21,491 nucleotides of DNA from a virus. A program made the translations under genes and the position numbers. Below the pieces are notes generated by a model. It worked only from the letters and a program-made list of their open reading frames with translations. It searched no databases and was not told the origin of the DNA. Where the stretch lies: positions 1 through 21,491 of the IMG/VR virus record IMGVR_UViG_3300008517_000045. One strand, given 5' to 3'. This document shows, piece by piece, positions 14,064 through 21,415 of this stretch (the stretch's first letter is position 1; each line of letters opens with the position of its first letter).

Positions 14064-15464
14064 ATGGAAAAATTAAATTCAAATTTTTTAGAGAAGATCA
14101 TACTCAAAGGCATTTTATCTAATAGGGATTTTCTTATTTTGACTTCATCTGTCTTTGAAGCAGAATATTTTGATGATCCCAATATTAGTTATGCCTTTAA
14201 ATTTTGTAAGGATTATGTTGATGAATTCAATGGGATACCATCAAATGATACAGTAATCAATTCTTCTGAAAATCCTGATGAAATTAGGTCTATTATAGAG
14301 CAAGCTGTTTCAACAGATTTTAGTATAACAGAAAGTTATGAGTTTTTATTATCTCAATCTAATGATTATTTGAAAGAGAAAGCACTTAAGCTTGCTATTA
14401 TAGAGTCTGTTGATGAAGTTGAAGACCCCGAAAAAAGAAATTTAATTCAACAGAGAATTGAACAGGCTTTAACCAAGGATATTAAAATTGATTTGGGTCT
14501 GAAGTATTTTGAGGAAATGGGAGATAGGCTTAGAAGGATATTTACTACTTCAGAAAATAGAGTTCCAACATATTTTCATGCTTTTGATGAGCTAATAAAT
14601 GGTGGATTCCCCCCTTATACTTTTAATGTATTTACAGCAAAGATTCATGGGGGGAAGTCAAATACAATGGCTAATTTTGCTGCAAGGCAAGTTTTAAATG
14701 GCAAGAATGCTGTTGTTATTTCTTTGGAAATGTCTCAAGATGCTTTTGCTCAAAGATTTGATGGGATTTATTCAGGGTTTGATGTTAATAGGATGTATTT
14801 AACTGGTACATATAGAACGAGATTAGCTAGAAAATTAAGAGGTATTAGAGAAGATGAGAGTAGAGGTGAATTATTCATAAAACAATATCCAACAGGGGAT
14901 GCATCAGTATTAGATTTTCGAATATATCTAAGGGAATTAGCTCTTAGGGATATTAAGATTGATATTATATATGTTGATTACATAAATTTGATGAAGACAG
15001 CATATAAGACTGATAAGAATATGTATACAGTAGTAAAAAGGGTATCGGAAGAACTTAGATCATTATCTTTTGAATTTGAGTGTCCTATTGTGTCAGTTTC
15101 ACAGTTAAATAGAGAAGGATTTTTTGTGGCATTTAATGAGTTGGATTTTAATTATGTTGCTGAATCAATGGGAGTTCCTGCTACTGCTGATTTTATGGCT
15201 ATTTTAGGAGTTGATGAAGAACAAATGATATATGAATCTGAAATTCTTTATAAAATAACAAAGTCAAGAATTGGTGGTAGAGTTGGTCATATGGATAGGT
15301 TTTATCTTGACAAAAGAAGCTTGAAGATGTATGACAGCATTGAACTAGATGAATGGATTGAAGATGCTACAATTTCAGGGGATGATAGAGAACAGATTGA
15401 TCAAGAAGAATTAGCAGAAAGAGCAGCAAGAAGAAGAAGGGGGGGTAGAAGGAATAACAATTAA
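14064..15464 (+). CDS. 41: gp41-like replicative DNA helicase (DnaB/RecA fold)
   Basis: A 466-residue protein from ATG 14064; T4 gp41 is 475. A TTG at 14037 lies in frame but inside the palindrome, and the SD is weak for either. Motifs: Walker A AKIHGGKS (192-199; T4 also has Ala at the first position), VVISLEMS after it, FIKQYPTGDAS, Walker B IIYVDYINL, YTVVKRVSEELR, CPIVSVSQLNREG, and SMGVPATADFM, nearly the same order as T4 gp41. The N-terminal domain (1-150) is the helical hexamerisation part. The C-terminal tail is acidic then Arg-rich (ARRRRGGRRNNN). The protein forms the hexameric 5'-3' helicase of the primosome with gp61, moving on the lagging strand. gp61 and the gp59 loader are not in the window. 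Confidence 0.95.
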   Translation: MEKLNSNFLEKIILKGILSNRDFLILTSSVFEAEYFDDPNISYAFKFCKDYVDEFNGIPSNDTVINSSENPDEIRSIIEQAVSTDFSITESYEFLLSQSNDYLKEKALKLAIIESVDEVEDPEKRNLIQQRIEQALTKDIKIDLGLKYFEEMGDRLRRIFTTSENRVPTYFHAFDELINGGFPPYTFNVFTAKIHGGKSNTMANFAARQVLNGKNAVVISLEMSQDAFAQRFDGIYSGFDVNRMYLTGTYRTRLARKLRGIREDESRGELFIKQYPTGDASVLDFRIYLRELALRDIKIDIIYVDYINLMKTAYKTDKNMYTVVKRVSEELRSLSFEFECPIVSVSQLNREGFFVAFNELDFNYVAESMGVPATADFMAILGVDEEQMIYESEILYKITKSRIGGRVGHMDRFYLDKRSLKMYDSIELDEWIEDATISGDDREQIDQEELAERAARRRRGGRRNNN

Positions 15465-16094
15465 ATGCTTTCTAACAAAAAAATAAGAATGCTTGAATTG
15501 CTTGATAAACAAGTGGGAACATGTCAGAAATGTTCATTAAGTCCTAATGGTACGGCTATTCCACATTGGAGTCCTGTATCTAAATATGTGATAATAGGTG
15601 AAGCTCCGGGGTATAATGAAGTTAGAAACAAAACTCCTTTTGTTGGTGCTGCTGGAAAAATATTAACTGATTTATTAGGAGAAATTGGTTTTAAGAAAAG
15701 TGAATTCCTTATAATAAATTCGGTACAGTGTAGACCAGTAGAAGGCAATAGAAATGCTAAACCCAATCTAACTCAACTTTCAGTATGTCAACATTATATA
15801 CGAAAGTATATAACTGTTATAAATCCTGAAAAAATACTTTGTTTGGGAAATTATGCAAAGTATATTTTTACAGAAGACATTACGGGAATTTTAAGGCAAA
15901 GGGGAGTATTTAAAACTTTATCACTAAGAGAAAAAGAATATCCTGTATTATTTACAATTCATCCTGCTTATTGTATCTATAATCAGGAAGATGGAGTTCC
16001 AATGTTACGAGAAGATATTAAACTTTTCAAAGATACAGAATTTGAAAAGGAAAGTGAGTGGTTATTTACTGAGGATGAATTTACTATATTTTAA
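15465..16094 (+). CDS. Family 4 uracil-DNA glycosylase (4Fe-4S type)
   Basis: A 209-residue protein, ATG directly after the helicase stop, with AGAAGGAAT upstream. It has the UDG fold motifs: GEAPGYNE (motif 1), TPFVGAAGKILTDLL, INSVQCRPVEGN, CLGNYA and HPAY near the end (motif 2). Four Cys sit where family 4 enzymes bind a 4Fe-4S cluster: CQKC near residue 20-23, VQC and SVC further on. The enzyme removes uracil from DNA. In a phage it may repair cytosine deamination; a role tied to replication is suggested by its place between helicase and polymerase. T4 has no equivalent at this position. The stop TAA abuts the first tRNA with no gap. Confidence 0.9.
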   Translation: MLSNKKIRMLELLDKQVGTCQKCSLSPNGTAIPHWSPVSKYVIIGEAPGYNEVRNKTPFVGAAGKILTDLLGEIGFKKSEFLIINSVQCRPVEGNRNAKPNLTQLSVCQHYIRKYITVINPEKILCLGNYAKYIFTEDITGILRQRGVFKTLSLREKEYPVLFTIHPAYCIYNQEDGVPMLREDIKLFKDTEFEKESEWLFTEDEFTIF

Positions 16095-16172
16095 GGGAGT
16101 ATAGCCGAATTTGGTATAGGCATTGGTTTTAGGAACCAAAATTTGTAGGTTCGATTCCTACTACTCCCACCA
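16095..16172 (+). tRNA. tRNA with Leu anticodon UAG, short variable loop
   Basis: Acceptor GGGAGTA/TACTCCC (7 bp), discriminator A, encoded CCA (16170-16172). D-stem GCC/GGC with a 12-nt loop containing GG. Anticodon stem TTGGT/ACCAA, loop TTTAGGA, anticodon TAG (16130-16132), which reads Leu CUA/CUN. T-arm GTAGG TTCGATT CCTAC. The variable loop is only 5 nt (AATTT), unlike normal class II Leu tRNAs, so the amino-acid identity is inferred from the anticodon and Leu-like D-arm. It starts directly after the stop codon of the uracil-DNA glycosylase gene. It is 65/78 identical to the third tRNA. Confidence 0.85.
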
Positions 16173-16177
16173 AAAAA

Positions 16178-16363
16178 ATGAAAAAGCAGAAAAGGGAAAA
16201 AATTAGACAAAGAACTGTTTATAAATGTCCGATATGTAAAGGGCCAGTTGTATTAGAATTATTAAATCTACATATGATGTTTGTTTGTTGTAAGTCATGT
16301 AATGCAGTTTATGATTATTATGATCCATTGGATGAGAGAGATATTTATAATTATGATATATGA
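16178..16363 (+). CDS. Small zinc ribbon protein
   Basis: A 61-residue protein lying between two tRNA genes. It has a basic start (MKKQKREKIRQR), then KCPICKGP and VCCKSCNAVYDYYD: two CxxC knuckles about 20 residues apart, the classic zinc ribbon. Such proteins often bind nucleic acid, but the partner is unknown. ATG 16178 lies only 5 nt after the CCA end of the first tRNA and has no SD, so tRNA processing would leave a nearly leaderless message. Its TGA abuts the next tRNA. Cys spacing argues that the frame is real despite its size. Confidence 0.75.
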   Translation: MKKQKREKIRQRTVYKCPICKGPVVLELLNLHMMFVCCKSCNAVYDYYDPLDERDIYNYDI

Positions 16364-16452
16364 GCTAGCGTGGTGGAACTTTGGTATACACGTAAGACTT
16401 AAAATCTTATGCTTGAAATGGATTGAGGGTTCGAATCCCTCCGCTAGCACCA
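16364..16452 (+). tRNA. tRNA-Leu (UAA), class II
   Basis: Acceptor GCTAGCG/CGCTAGC (7 bp), discriminator A, CCA encoded (16450-16452). Anticodon stem TAAGA/TCTTA, loop CTTAAAA, anticodon TAA (16400-16402), reading Leu UUA. The long variable arm (about 15-17 nt) and GG in the D-loop are as expected for Leu. T-arm GAGGG TTCGAAT CCCTC. The 5' end follows the TGA of the zinc ribbon gene with no gap. Confidence 0.93.
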
Positions 16453-16456
16453 TCAT

Positions 16457-16534
16457 GGGAATGTAGCCGAATTTGGTATAGGCATTGGATTCAAAATCCA
16501 AAATTTGAAGGTTCGACTCCTTTCATTCCCACCA
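16457..16534 (+). tRNA. tRNA with Leu anticodon CAA, short variable loop
   Basis: Acceptor GGGAATG/CATTCCC, discriminator A, encoded CCA. Anticodon stem TTGGA/TCCAA, loop TTCAAAA, anticodon CAA (16492-16494), reading Leu UUG. T-arm GAAGG TTCGACT CCTTT with one G-U pair. D-arm and the 5-nt variable loop (AATTT) are identical to the first tRNA, so the two are duplicates that have diverged in anticodon. The polymerase SD and start follow 9-19 bp later. Confidence 0.87.
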
Positions 16535-16552
16535 ACAATATTAGGAGAAAGG

Positions 16553-19219
16553 ATGTTTAAAAATATATGGTATAATACAAAAAAATCACAAATCCATCTA
16601 TGGGAGCAAATTAATGGTGAAGATTTATATACTGAAATTCCTTGGACACCATATGTTTTCTTGCCTTCCGAAAAAAAGAATGCTGATGCTAAAACCATTT
16701 TTGGTGGTTTAGTTAAGAAGCAAACTTTCCCTACCTACTATGCATATCATAATTTTTTAGAAGGAAATAGTACTTCCAATGTTTTTGAAAATAAAGCTAA
16801 AAATGAAATTCAATATCTTGCAGAAAGATATTATGGTATACCGGATGATGAGCTATATGTACCTAATCTGAAAATTTATTATATAGATATTGAAGTAATT
16901 ACGGGAGAAGGATTTCCAGATTTTAAAGACCCTAAAGACCCTGTAGTACTTGCATCAATTAGAAATGGATTAACAGGAGAAACTATCACATTTGGATATG
17001 ATGTTTATGGATTAAAAAATTATGAAGGAAATATGCAAAATTTAAAATATTATGTATGTGATAGTGAAGAAGATTTAATGAGATATTTTTTTAATTACTT
17101 ACACAAGTATCCTTGTGATGTGATGAGTGGTTATAATATATGGGCTTTTGATTTGCCTTATATGGTTAATAGGGCAAAGGTTTTATGGGGGGAAGAAAAA
17201 GGCAAAAAAATCTATAGTAAAATGTCACCTATTAACGTAGTTAGTATATGGAAGCAAAATTTGTCTGAATCTCTCAATATTGATATGGGGGGAGTGACGA
17301 TTTTAGATTATTATAATGTCTATAAATGGTATGGGAAAAAGCTTGAAAGGTATACTCTTGAGTATGTTAGTCAAGTAGAACTAAAGAAAGGAAAATTGGA
17401 AAATCCATATGATTCTCTTAATGAATTGGCTGAAAAGGATTGGGATAAGTTTGTTGATTATAATGTGATAGATTGTGAACGGGTGAATGATCTTGAAATT
17501 CAACTTGGATATATTAGGATGATTCAAGCAGTAAGTCTTTTATGCAAATCACCAATGAAATATTATAATGCTCAAACCCAATTAATTGAAGGGTTAATGC
17601 TAACGTATTTTAGGAGAAATAATCTATGTGCTCCCCATTTTGCAGGTGGAGACAAAGAAGAATTTAAAGCTGCATGGGTCAAAGAACCTGATAAGGGATT
17701 GCATGAGTGGATTGTAGATGTGGATATAACGTCAAGCTATCCATCCCATATTATTACAATGAATATGTCAAATGAAACTTTTATGGGTAAGATTATCAGA
17801 CTTCAGGAAGAAGAAATCATTTCTTGTACAAGAAATAGGGAGTTTCAATCATTCAAAATGATAAAGGAAGTTAATGGTGATTGGAAAACGATTATATTTG
17901 ATGAGTCTAATCTTGATAAGTTTAATCTTGCTCTGAAAAAAGGTCTATTGTCTATATCTCCAAATGGTTCTGTTTTTTCGACTAAAAAAGAAGGGGTGGT
18001 TGCTAAAGTTGAAAAGAATGTATTTTTCAAAAGAAAAGAGGTTAAAGGCAAAAGGTATGAATATGGGATGAAGGCTAATGCATGTGAAGAAGGTACAGAT
18101 GATTATAAGAGGTATAAAGAACGAGAAAAAGAACTTAATTCTTTACAGTTAGCTCTTAAGGTTATGATGAATGCTTTCTTCGGCATTCTTTCAGTTCCTT
18201 ATTCAAGGTACTTTAATGTTTACATTGCTGAAGCTATTACAGCAGGGGGAAGGCATACCATCAAATCAGGAGAAAGGTTCTGTAATGAGCTTCTGAATAG
18301 CCCTAATCAGGAATTATTAGATATATTAACTGATCTATCAGCAGAGAAGATTCCATCAAAAAATAAGGATTATGTGAAGTATATTGATACTGATTCTCTT
18401 TTTGTTGGGTTGGGGGAATGGATAAAGGACAGTGGGGATTCTGTATGGGATAGTTTGGATGATGATGAGAAAATTGATATCATCAAAGATATATCCGGTA
18501 TCATGGAAAGATATATTGATGATCGGATATATAATGAAATTCAGTTAGGAGATTATAACTCCCAAGTTCATGATTTCAAGATAGGATTCAAACAGGAAAT
18601 TATTGCTAAGACTGCTCTTTTCGTCAAAAAGAAAAAATATGCTTATTGGTTGCTTGATAAAGAGGGAGTCCCACAAAATGATATAAAGGTAACGGGCCTT
18701 GAAATTGTTAGGTCTGAATCCGCTGAAGCTATAAGACCTAGATTAAAAGAAGTCATGGAAATGATCATGAAGCAAAAGGGGGATGATGTACTTTCTAAAA
18801 ATATTAGAAAGTTTAAAAAGGAATTGAGTATATTAGAACCTGAAGAATTAGCTGCAAATATTGGTATTAATAATATCAGAAAATATTTGAATAGTGGTTC
18901 ACCAAAAAAAGGTACACCTTGGCATGTAAAAGGAGTCTATGGGTATAGACTCCTTTTAGATAAACTTGGGTTAAAAGATAAATATGAGGATATTAAGGAA
19001 GGTCTTAAAGCCAAAGTAGTTTACATCAAAAAGAATCCTTGGAATATCGAAACAATTTCATTTTACAATTGGCCTGAAGAATTTGATACTTTAATACAAT
19101 TTGATTCAAGTATTATGATTGATAAGTTTTTCATAAAGAAAGTACGATTATTACTTGAACCGATTGATAAAGAACAACTAATTGATGTAGATACTAGTGC
19201 TTTTAAAACTTTCTTTTAA
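16553..19219 (+). CDS. 43: T4 gp43-like family B DNA polymerase
   Basis: An 888-residue protein; T4 gp43 is 898. The start is ATG 16553 with TTAGGAG seven bases upstream; an earlier in-frame TTG lies inside the third tRNA. The 3'-5' exonuclease has D112 and E114 (YIDIEV), the same numbers as T4, then NIWAFD (195-200) and YNVID (303-307). Polymerase motif A DITSSYP (391-397), motif B KVMMNAFFG (536-544), motif C YIDTDS (610-615; catalytic D612 and D614). The motif B aromatic is Phe-Phe rather than the usual Tyr-Gly. The C-terminus SAFKTFF resembles the sliding-clamp peptide of T4-like polymerases. It is the replicative polymerase, downstream of helicase, UDG and tRNAs on the same strand. Confidence 0.97.
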   Translation: MFKNIWYNTKKSQIHLWEQINGEDLYTEIPWTPYVFLPSEKKNADAKTIFGGLVKKQTFPTYYAYHNFLEGNSTSNVFENKAKNEIQYLAERYYGIPDDELYVPNLKIYYIDIEVITGEGFPDFKDPKDPVVLASIRNGLTGETITFGYDVYGLKNYEGNMQNLKYYVCDSEEDLMRYFFNYLHKYPCDVMSGYNIWAFDLPYMVNRAKVLWGEEKGKKIYSKMSPINVVSIWKQNLSESLNIDMGGVTILDYYNVYKWYGKKLERYTLEYVSQVELKKGKLENPYDSLNELAEKDWDKFVDYNVIDCERVNDLEIQLGYIRMIQAVSLLCKSPMKYYNAQTQLIEGLMLTYFRRNNLCAPHFAGGDKEEFKAAWVKEPDKGLHEWIVDVDITSSYPSHIITMNMSNETFMGKIIRLQEEEIISCTRNREFQSFKMIKEVNGDWKTIIFDESNLDKFNLALKKGLLSISPNGSVFSTKKEGVVAKVEKNVFFKRKEVKGKRYEYGMKANACEEGTDDYKRYKEREKELNSLQLALKVMMNAFFGILSVPYSRYFNVYIAEAITAGGRHTIKSGERFCNELLNSPNQELLDILTDLSAEKIPSKNKDYVKYIDTDSLFVGLGEWIKDSGDSVWDSLDDDEKIDIIKDISGIMERYIDDRIYNEIQLGDYNSQVHDFKIGFKQEIIAKTALFVKKKKYAYWLLDKEGVPQNDIKVTGLEIVRSESAEAIRPRLKEVMEMIMKQKGDDVLSKNIRKFKKELSILEPEELAANIGINNIRKYLNSGSPKKGTPWHVKGVYGYRLLLDKLGLKDKYEDIKEGLKAKVVYIKKNPWNIETISFYNWPEEFDTLIQFDSSIMIDKFFIKKVRLLLEPIDKEQLIDVDTSAFKTFF
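18928..18957. terminator. Perfect 13-bp hairpin with A/T tracts inside the polymerase gene
   Basis: AAAAGGAGTCTAT (18928-18940) pairs without mismatch to ATAGACTCCTTTT (18945-18957), with a GGGT tetraloop. It has the form of an intrinsic terminator on either strand. It lies within the gp43 coding region (codons for HVKGVYGYRLLLD, about residues 791-802), 270 bp upstream of the convergent stop codons. On the minus strand it would stop transcripts that run past the end of the 19228 gene. Confidence 0.55.
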
Positions 19220-19227
19220 CTCATTCT

Positions 19228-19728
19228 CTATTTACGAACTTGAGAATCATCATCTCTACCTGCTGCTGTAGTTGTTGGGTCTTCAAGAATGCCAAATACC
19301 CTTCTATAACCTGCTTCCTTAGTACTATCAGTTACATACCAAGAAACTTTATGTCTGATTGCTGCTGTTTTCTGATTAGATACAGTTTCTTGATTTACGA
19401 ATGTTCCCCCACCAGGAGAGGTATTTGCATATCCATTTGGTTTATTTCCTACTGCTGGTAAATTACCAGAAGGAGAAGCAGTTACGGTAGATGCTGCACT
19501 TATTTTATTTCTAGTTACTGTGGGATTAAGCGTCCTTGCTTTTTGTCTTTGCACACCTTTTTTGTATGTATTTTCATCGGTGTTTGCTGCTCTTGGATTT
19601 CCCATAGTTCCATCTTGAAAAATCTTAGTTTCATTCAGTAACCATGCATCTCCATCTGTTCCGTTTGCTGCTATTGCTGCTACTACTGTATCGTAATTGG
19701 TTAATGCTGCAAATGTTGAGTAATTCAT
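19228..19728 (-). CDS. Unknown Ala/Thr/Asn-rich protein, last gene of the minus-strand late cluster
   Basis: A 166-residue protein with an AAAGGAG site upstream of its ATG. The first about 40 residues are hydrophobic/Ala-rich helix (FAALTNYDTVVAAIAANG), then a polar region rich in Asn, Thr, Gly and Pro with few secondary-structure cues, then one strand segment (AAIRHKVSWYVTD). It resembles small phage decoration or structural proteins in composition, but no family is recognised. It is convergent with gp43, with 8 bp between the two stops. Confidence 0.75.
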   Translation of the reverse strand: MNYSTFAALTNYDTVVAAIAANGTDGDAWLLNETKIFQDGTMGNPRAANTDENTYKKGVQRQKARTLNPTVTRNKISAASTVTASPSGNLPAVGNKPNGYANTSPGGGTFVNQETVSNQKTAAIRHKVSWYVTDSTKEAGYRRVFGILEDPTTTAAGRDDDSQVRK

Positions 19729-19743
19729 AATTTTTCTCCTTTG

Positions 19744-20127
19744 TTAAATGATTTCTCCACCTAAAAATCTTTTGAGTTTACCTTCTTTTGGCTGTTCTTG
19801 TGGTTTTTTTTCAGGTGGTGGTTCTTGTTGCTGTTGGTCTTCGGGTGGTTCTTCTCCTTGATCGGGTGGAGGTTCAGTTATAGTCTTTTTTGGTTTAGTT
19901 TCTTGATCTACATTTTTCCACTTCTTTTTCTTATCTCTTAAATCTTCAACTATAGCATCATTAGCTTCATTTTCTTCTTTCTTTTGCATTGTAGCTAATG
20001 CTGCATCAATCATTTTAATATATCTTTGTACTTTTTCAGATGGATATGATTGACCAACTTTAGGTTCACCTAAACCAAGAGCTTTTGAAACGGCATCTTC
20101 ATTTAATAAAAAACTGTGGTATCTCAT
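19744..20127 (-). CDS. Hypothetical protein with Pro/Gln/Glu-rich tail
   Basis: A 127-residue protein. The N-terminal 65 residues are helical (MRYHSFLLNEDAVSKAL, then VQRYIKMIDAALATMQKK). The rest is a low-complexity linker rich in Pro, Gln, Glu and Lys (EPPEDQQQQEPPPEKKPQ) ending KRFLGG. Such linkers occur in phage structural or lysis-associated proteins; no catalytic motif is present. It lies 7 bp from the holin-like gene and probably shares its transcript. Confidence 0.75.
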   Translation of the reverse strand: MRYHSFLLNEDAVSKALGLGEPKVGQSYPSEKVQRYIKMIDAALATMQKKEENEANDAIVEDLRDKKKKWKNVDQETKPKKTITEPPPDQGEEPPEDQQQQEPPPEKKPQEQPKEGKLKRFLGGEII

Positions 20128-20134
20128 ATTCTCT

Positions 20135-20551
20135 TTAGCACTCCTTTTTAATTTTATTCTGTTTTAAATAATATACCATTTCCTCAATTTTTGAATCTAT
20201 GAAATCATCAAAGTTATTTAGATTTTTTTTCAAAATAATTTCAGTTGATTTTGGTATTTGAGTTTTAATGTCATTGAATACACTATATTTTAATTTAGTT
20301 GCTTCTTCTGTTGTGATTTTACCATTAGCTGTAAATTCCTTTATTAATTGCTCTGCTCTTACTACTGCTCCCTGTGTAATTAGATTGAGTTGTTTGAAAG
20401 CAGTGTCAATTACTTGACTATTTGTTTTACTTGTTGCCCACCTTCTTAATTCATTTAATAACCAAGTTGCTATTATTCCAACTGATGTTACTATGATTGG
20501 GGCTACTACTACCATTATTTGAGACAATATTTGACTTGTAATTTCATTCAT
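20135..20551 (-). CDS. Holin-like membrane protein (LLH/superfamily 6 type)
   Basis: A 138-residue protein with an AAGGGAAG site upstream. One N-terminal membrane segment (residues about 10-32, SQIMVVVAPIIVTSVGIIATWLL) is followed by a cytoplasmic helical, Lys-rich tail with LLNELRRWA, AVVRAEQLI, and a Lys-rich end. This shape (single TM, then LxxA-type helix and a long charged tail) matches holins of the LLH/Phage_holin_6_1 group. It is preceded by a Cys-hydrolase gene, consistent with a lysis pair. Holin activity is inferred only. Confidence 0.65.
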   Translation of the reverse strand: MNEITSQILSQIMVVVAPIIVTSVGIIATWLLNELRRWATSKTNSQVIDTAFKQLNLITQGAVVRAEQLIKEFTANGKITTEEATKLKYSVFNDIKTQIPKSTEIILKKNLNNFDDFIDSKIEEMVYYLKQNKIKKEC

Positions 20552-20561
20552 GATTCTTCCC

Positions 20562-21107
20562 TTAGTAGATTTTTATTCTTGGTTTGTATATCCCAAGATT
20601 GCTGAATTCCCCCGGTTTTAATGCTCTGTCTTGTTTTTTTAATATACCGGACTCTTGTAATACCCATTGAGCAAATTCTGAACAGAAGCTATGTTTTTCA
20701 ACGTCTACACTAACTTTTCTATACATTTGCCTTAATAGTGATAGATAGTCATATCTTAATTCATCTGTTCTTCCTTCAGCTAAGAGACAAATACATGCTA
20801 CTTCATCCCTATATTCACTGAATTCATCTTTTAGGGAGTACCAATATGCTGTTCCTTTGTAGTTTTTTAATCTGGTTGATAGTAGATTCAGTTCAATTCC
20901 TGCATTAAGAGCTTCCATAATGAATCTTCTATCTCTAATATTTTTAAATTCATCGACACACCATAAAAGGGCAGTATGATTAACATCCTTTTTTGTGAAA
21001 AGGCGAATCATTTTTCCTATCATTGAAAAAGTAGAAAACTCTATAAGGTCTCCATTGTCCATCAAATGACGATATATCAAATATTGATCTAAATTTATTT
21101 TGTCCAT
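20562..21107 (-). CDS. Permuted NlpC/P60-type (YiiX-like) cysteine hydrolase
   Basis: A 181-residue protein. It opens with a short N-terminus then GDLIEFSTFSMIGKMIRLFT, followed by VNHTALLW (His44), FIMEALNAGIEL (Glu65), YDYLSLL (119-125), SFCSEFAQWVL (Cys142) and LKPGEFSNLG. This order (GDLI, then His, then Glu, then YD, then CSE) is that of circularly permuted papain-like NlpC/P60 hydrolases such as YiiX/YycO. They act on peptide or lipid amides; in a phage the target could be peptidoglycan. No signal peptide is visible, so export would need the holin-like protein downstream (11 bp). Its start overlaps the upstream gene by 13 bp. Confidence 0.8.
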   Translation of the reverse strand: MDKINLDQYLIYRHLMDNGDLIEFSTFSMIGKMIRLFTKKDVNHTALLWCVDEFKNIRDRRFIMEALNAGIELNLLSTRLKNYKGTAYWYSLKDEFSEYRDEVACICLLAEGRTDELRYDYLSLLRQMYRKVSVDVEKHSFCSEFAQWVLQESGILKKQDRALKPGEFSNLGIYKPRIKIY

Positions 21108-21415
21108 ATATCTAGCCTTTTGACTTCTTGTACAAGATCATCAATGGATGATAATACCAGTATTGTATCATCCTGTTCAATTATTTCATTTTGTGGAAGC
21201 TGTACCATTACATTACCCAATAAAAGGATTTGTGCTCCTACCATTTTATTTATTTTGGTGAATTGTTCCAAAGCAATGCTTTGGAGTGTACCAAATGTTA
21301 TTCCTGCTTTAACACGGTCTCTTACATAATTTGCCCATGCTTCAAATTCTTCGAATGTATATCCTTCCAATACTAAGCCTTCTTGGGAGACTACTTCTAA
21401 TCCTCTATGTAGTAC
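21095..21415 (-). CDS. C-terminal part of an unknown phage protein (5' end lost at contig end)
   Basis: 106 residues remain, ending at TAA 21095-21097. The true start lies beyond the genomic edge at 21415. Any start read in 21416-21430 is adapter sequence and would add the artefact residues YKRQ. The visible part is alpha/beta: a helix (FEEFEAWANYVRDRVKAG), a Leu-rich helix and a C-terminal strand/helix (TILVLSSIDDLVQEV). No motif is recognised. It is the first gene in this window of the minus-strand cluster. Confidence 0.75.
   Translation of the reverse strand, partial: VLHRGLEVVSQEGLVLEGYTFEEFEAWANYVRDRVKAGITFGTLQSIALEQFTKINKMVGAQILLLGNVMVQLPQNEIIEQDDTILVLSSIDDLVQEVKRLDIWTK

Noticed and set aside
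19223-19247. ATTCTC/GAGAAT inverted repeat at the gp43 / 19228 convergence as a terminator
   Set aside because: Only 6 bp with a 13-nt loop and no T tract; the hairpin at 18928 is far stronger.
1-21415. CRISPR arrays, insertion sequences, integrase or attachment sites
   Set aside because: No regularly spaced repeats, transposase or recombinase motifs were found; the T4-type gene content argues for a lytic phage.
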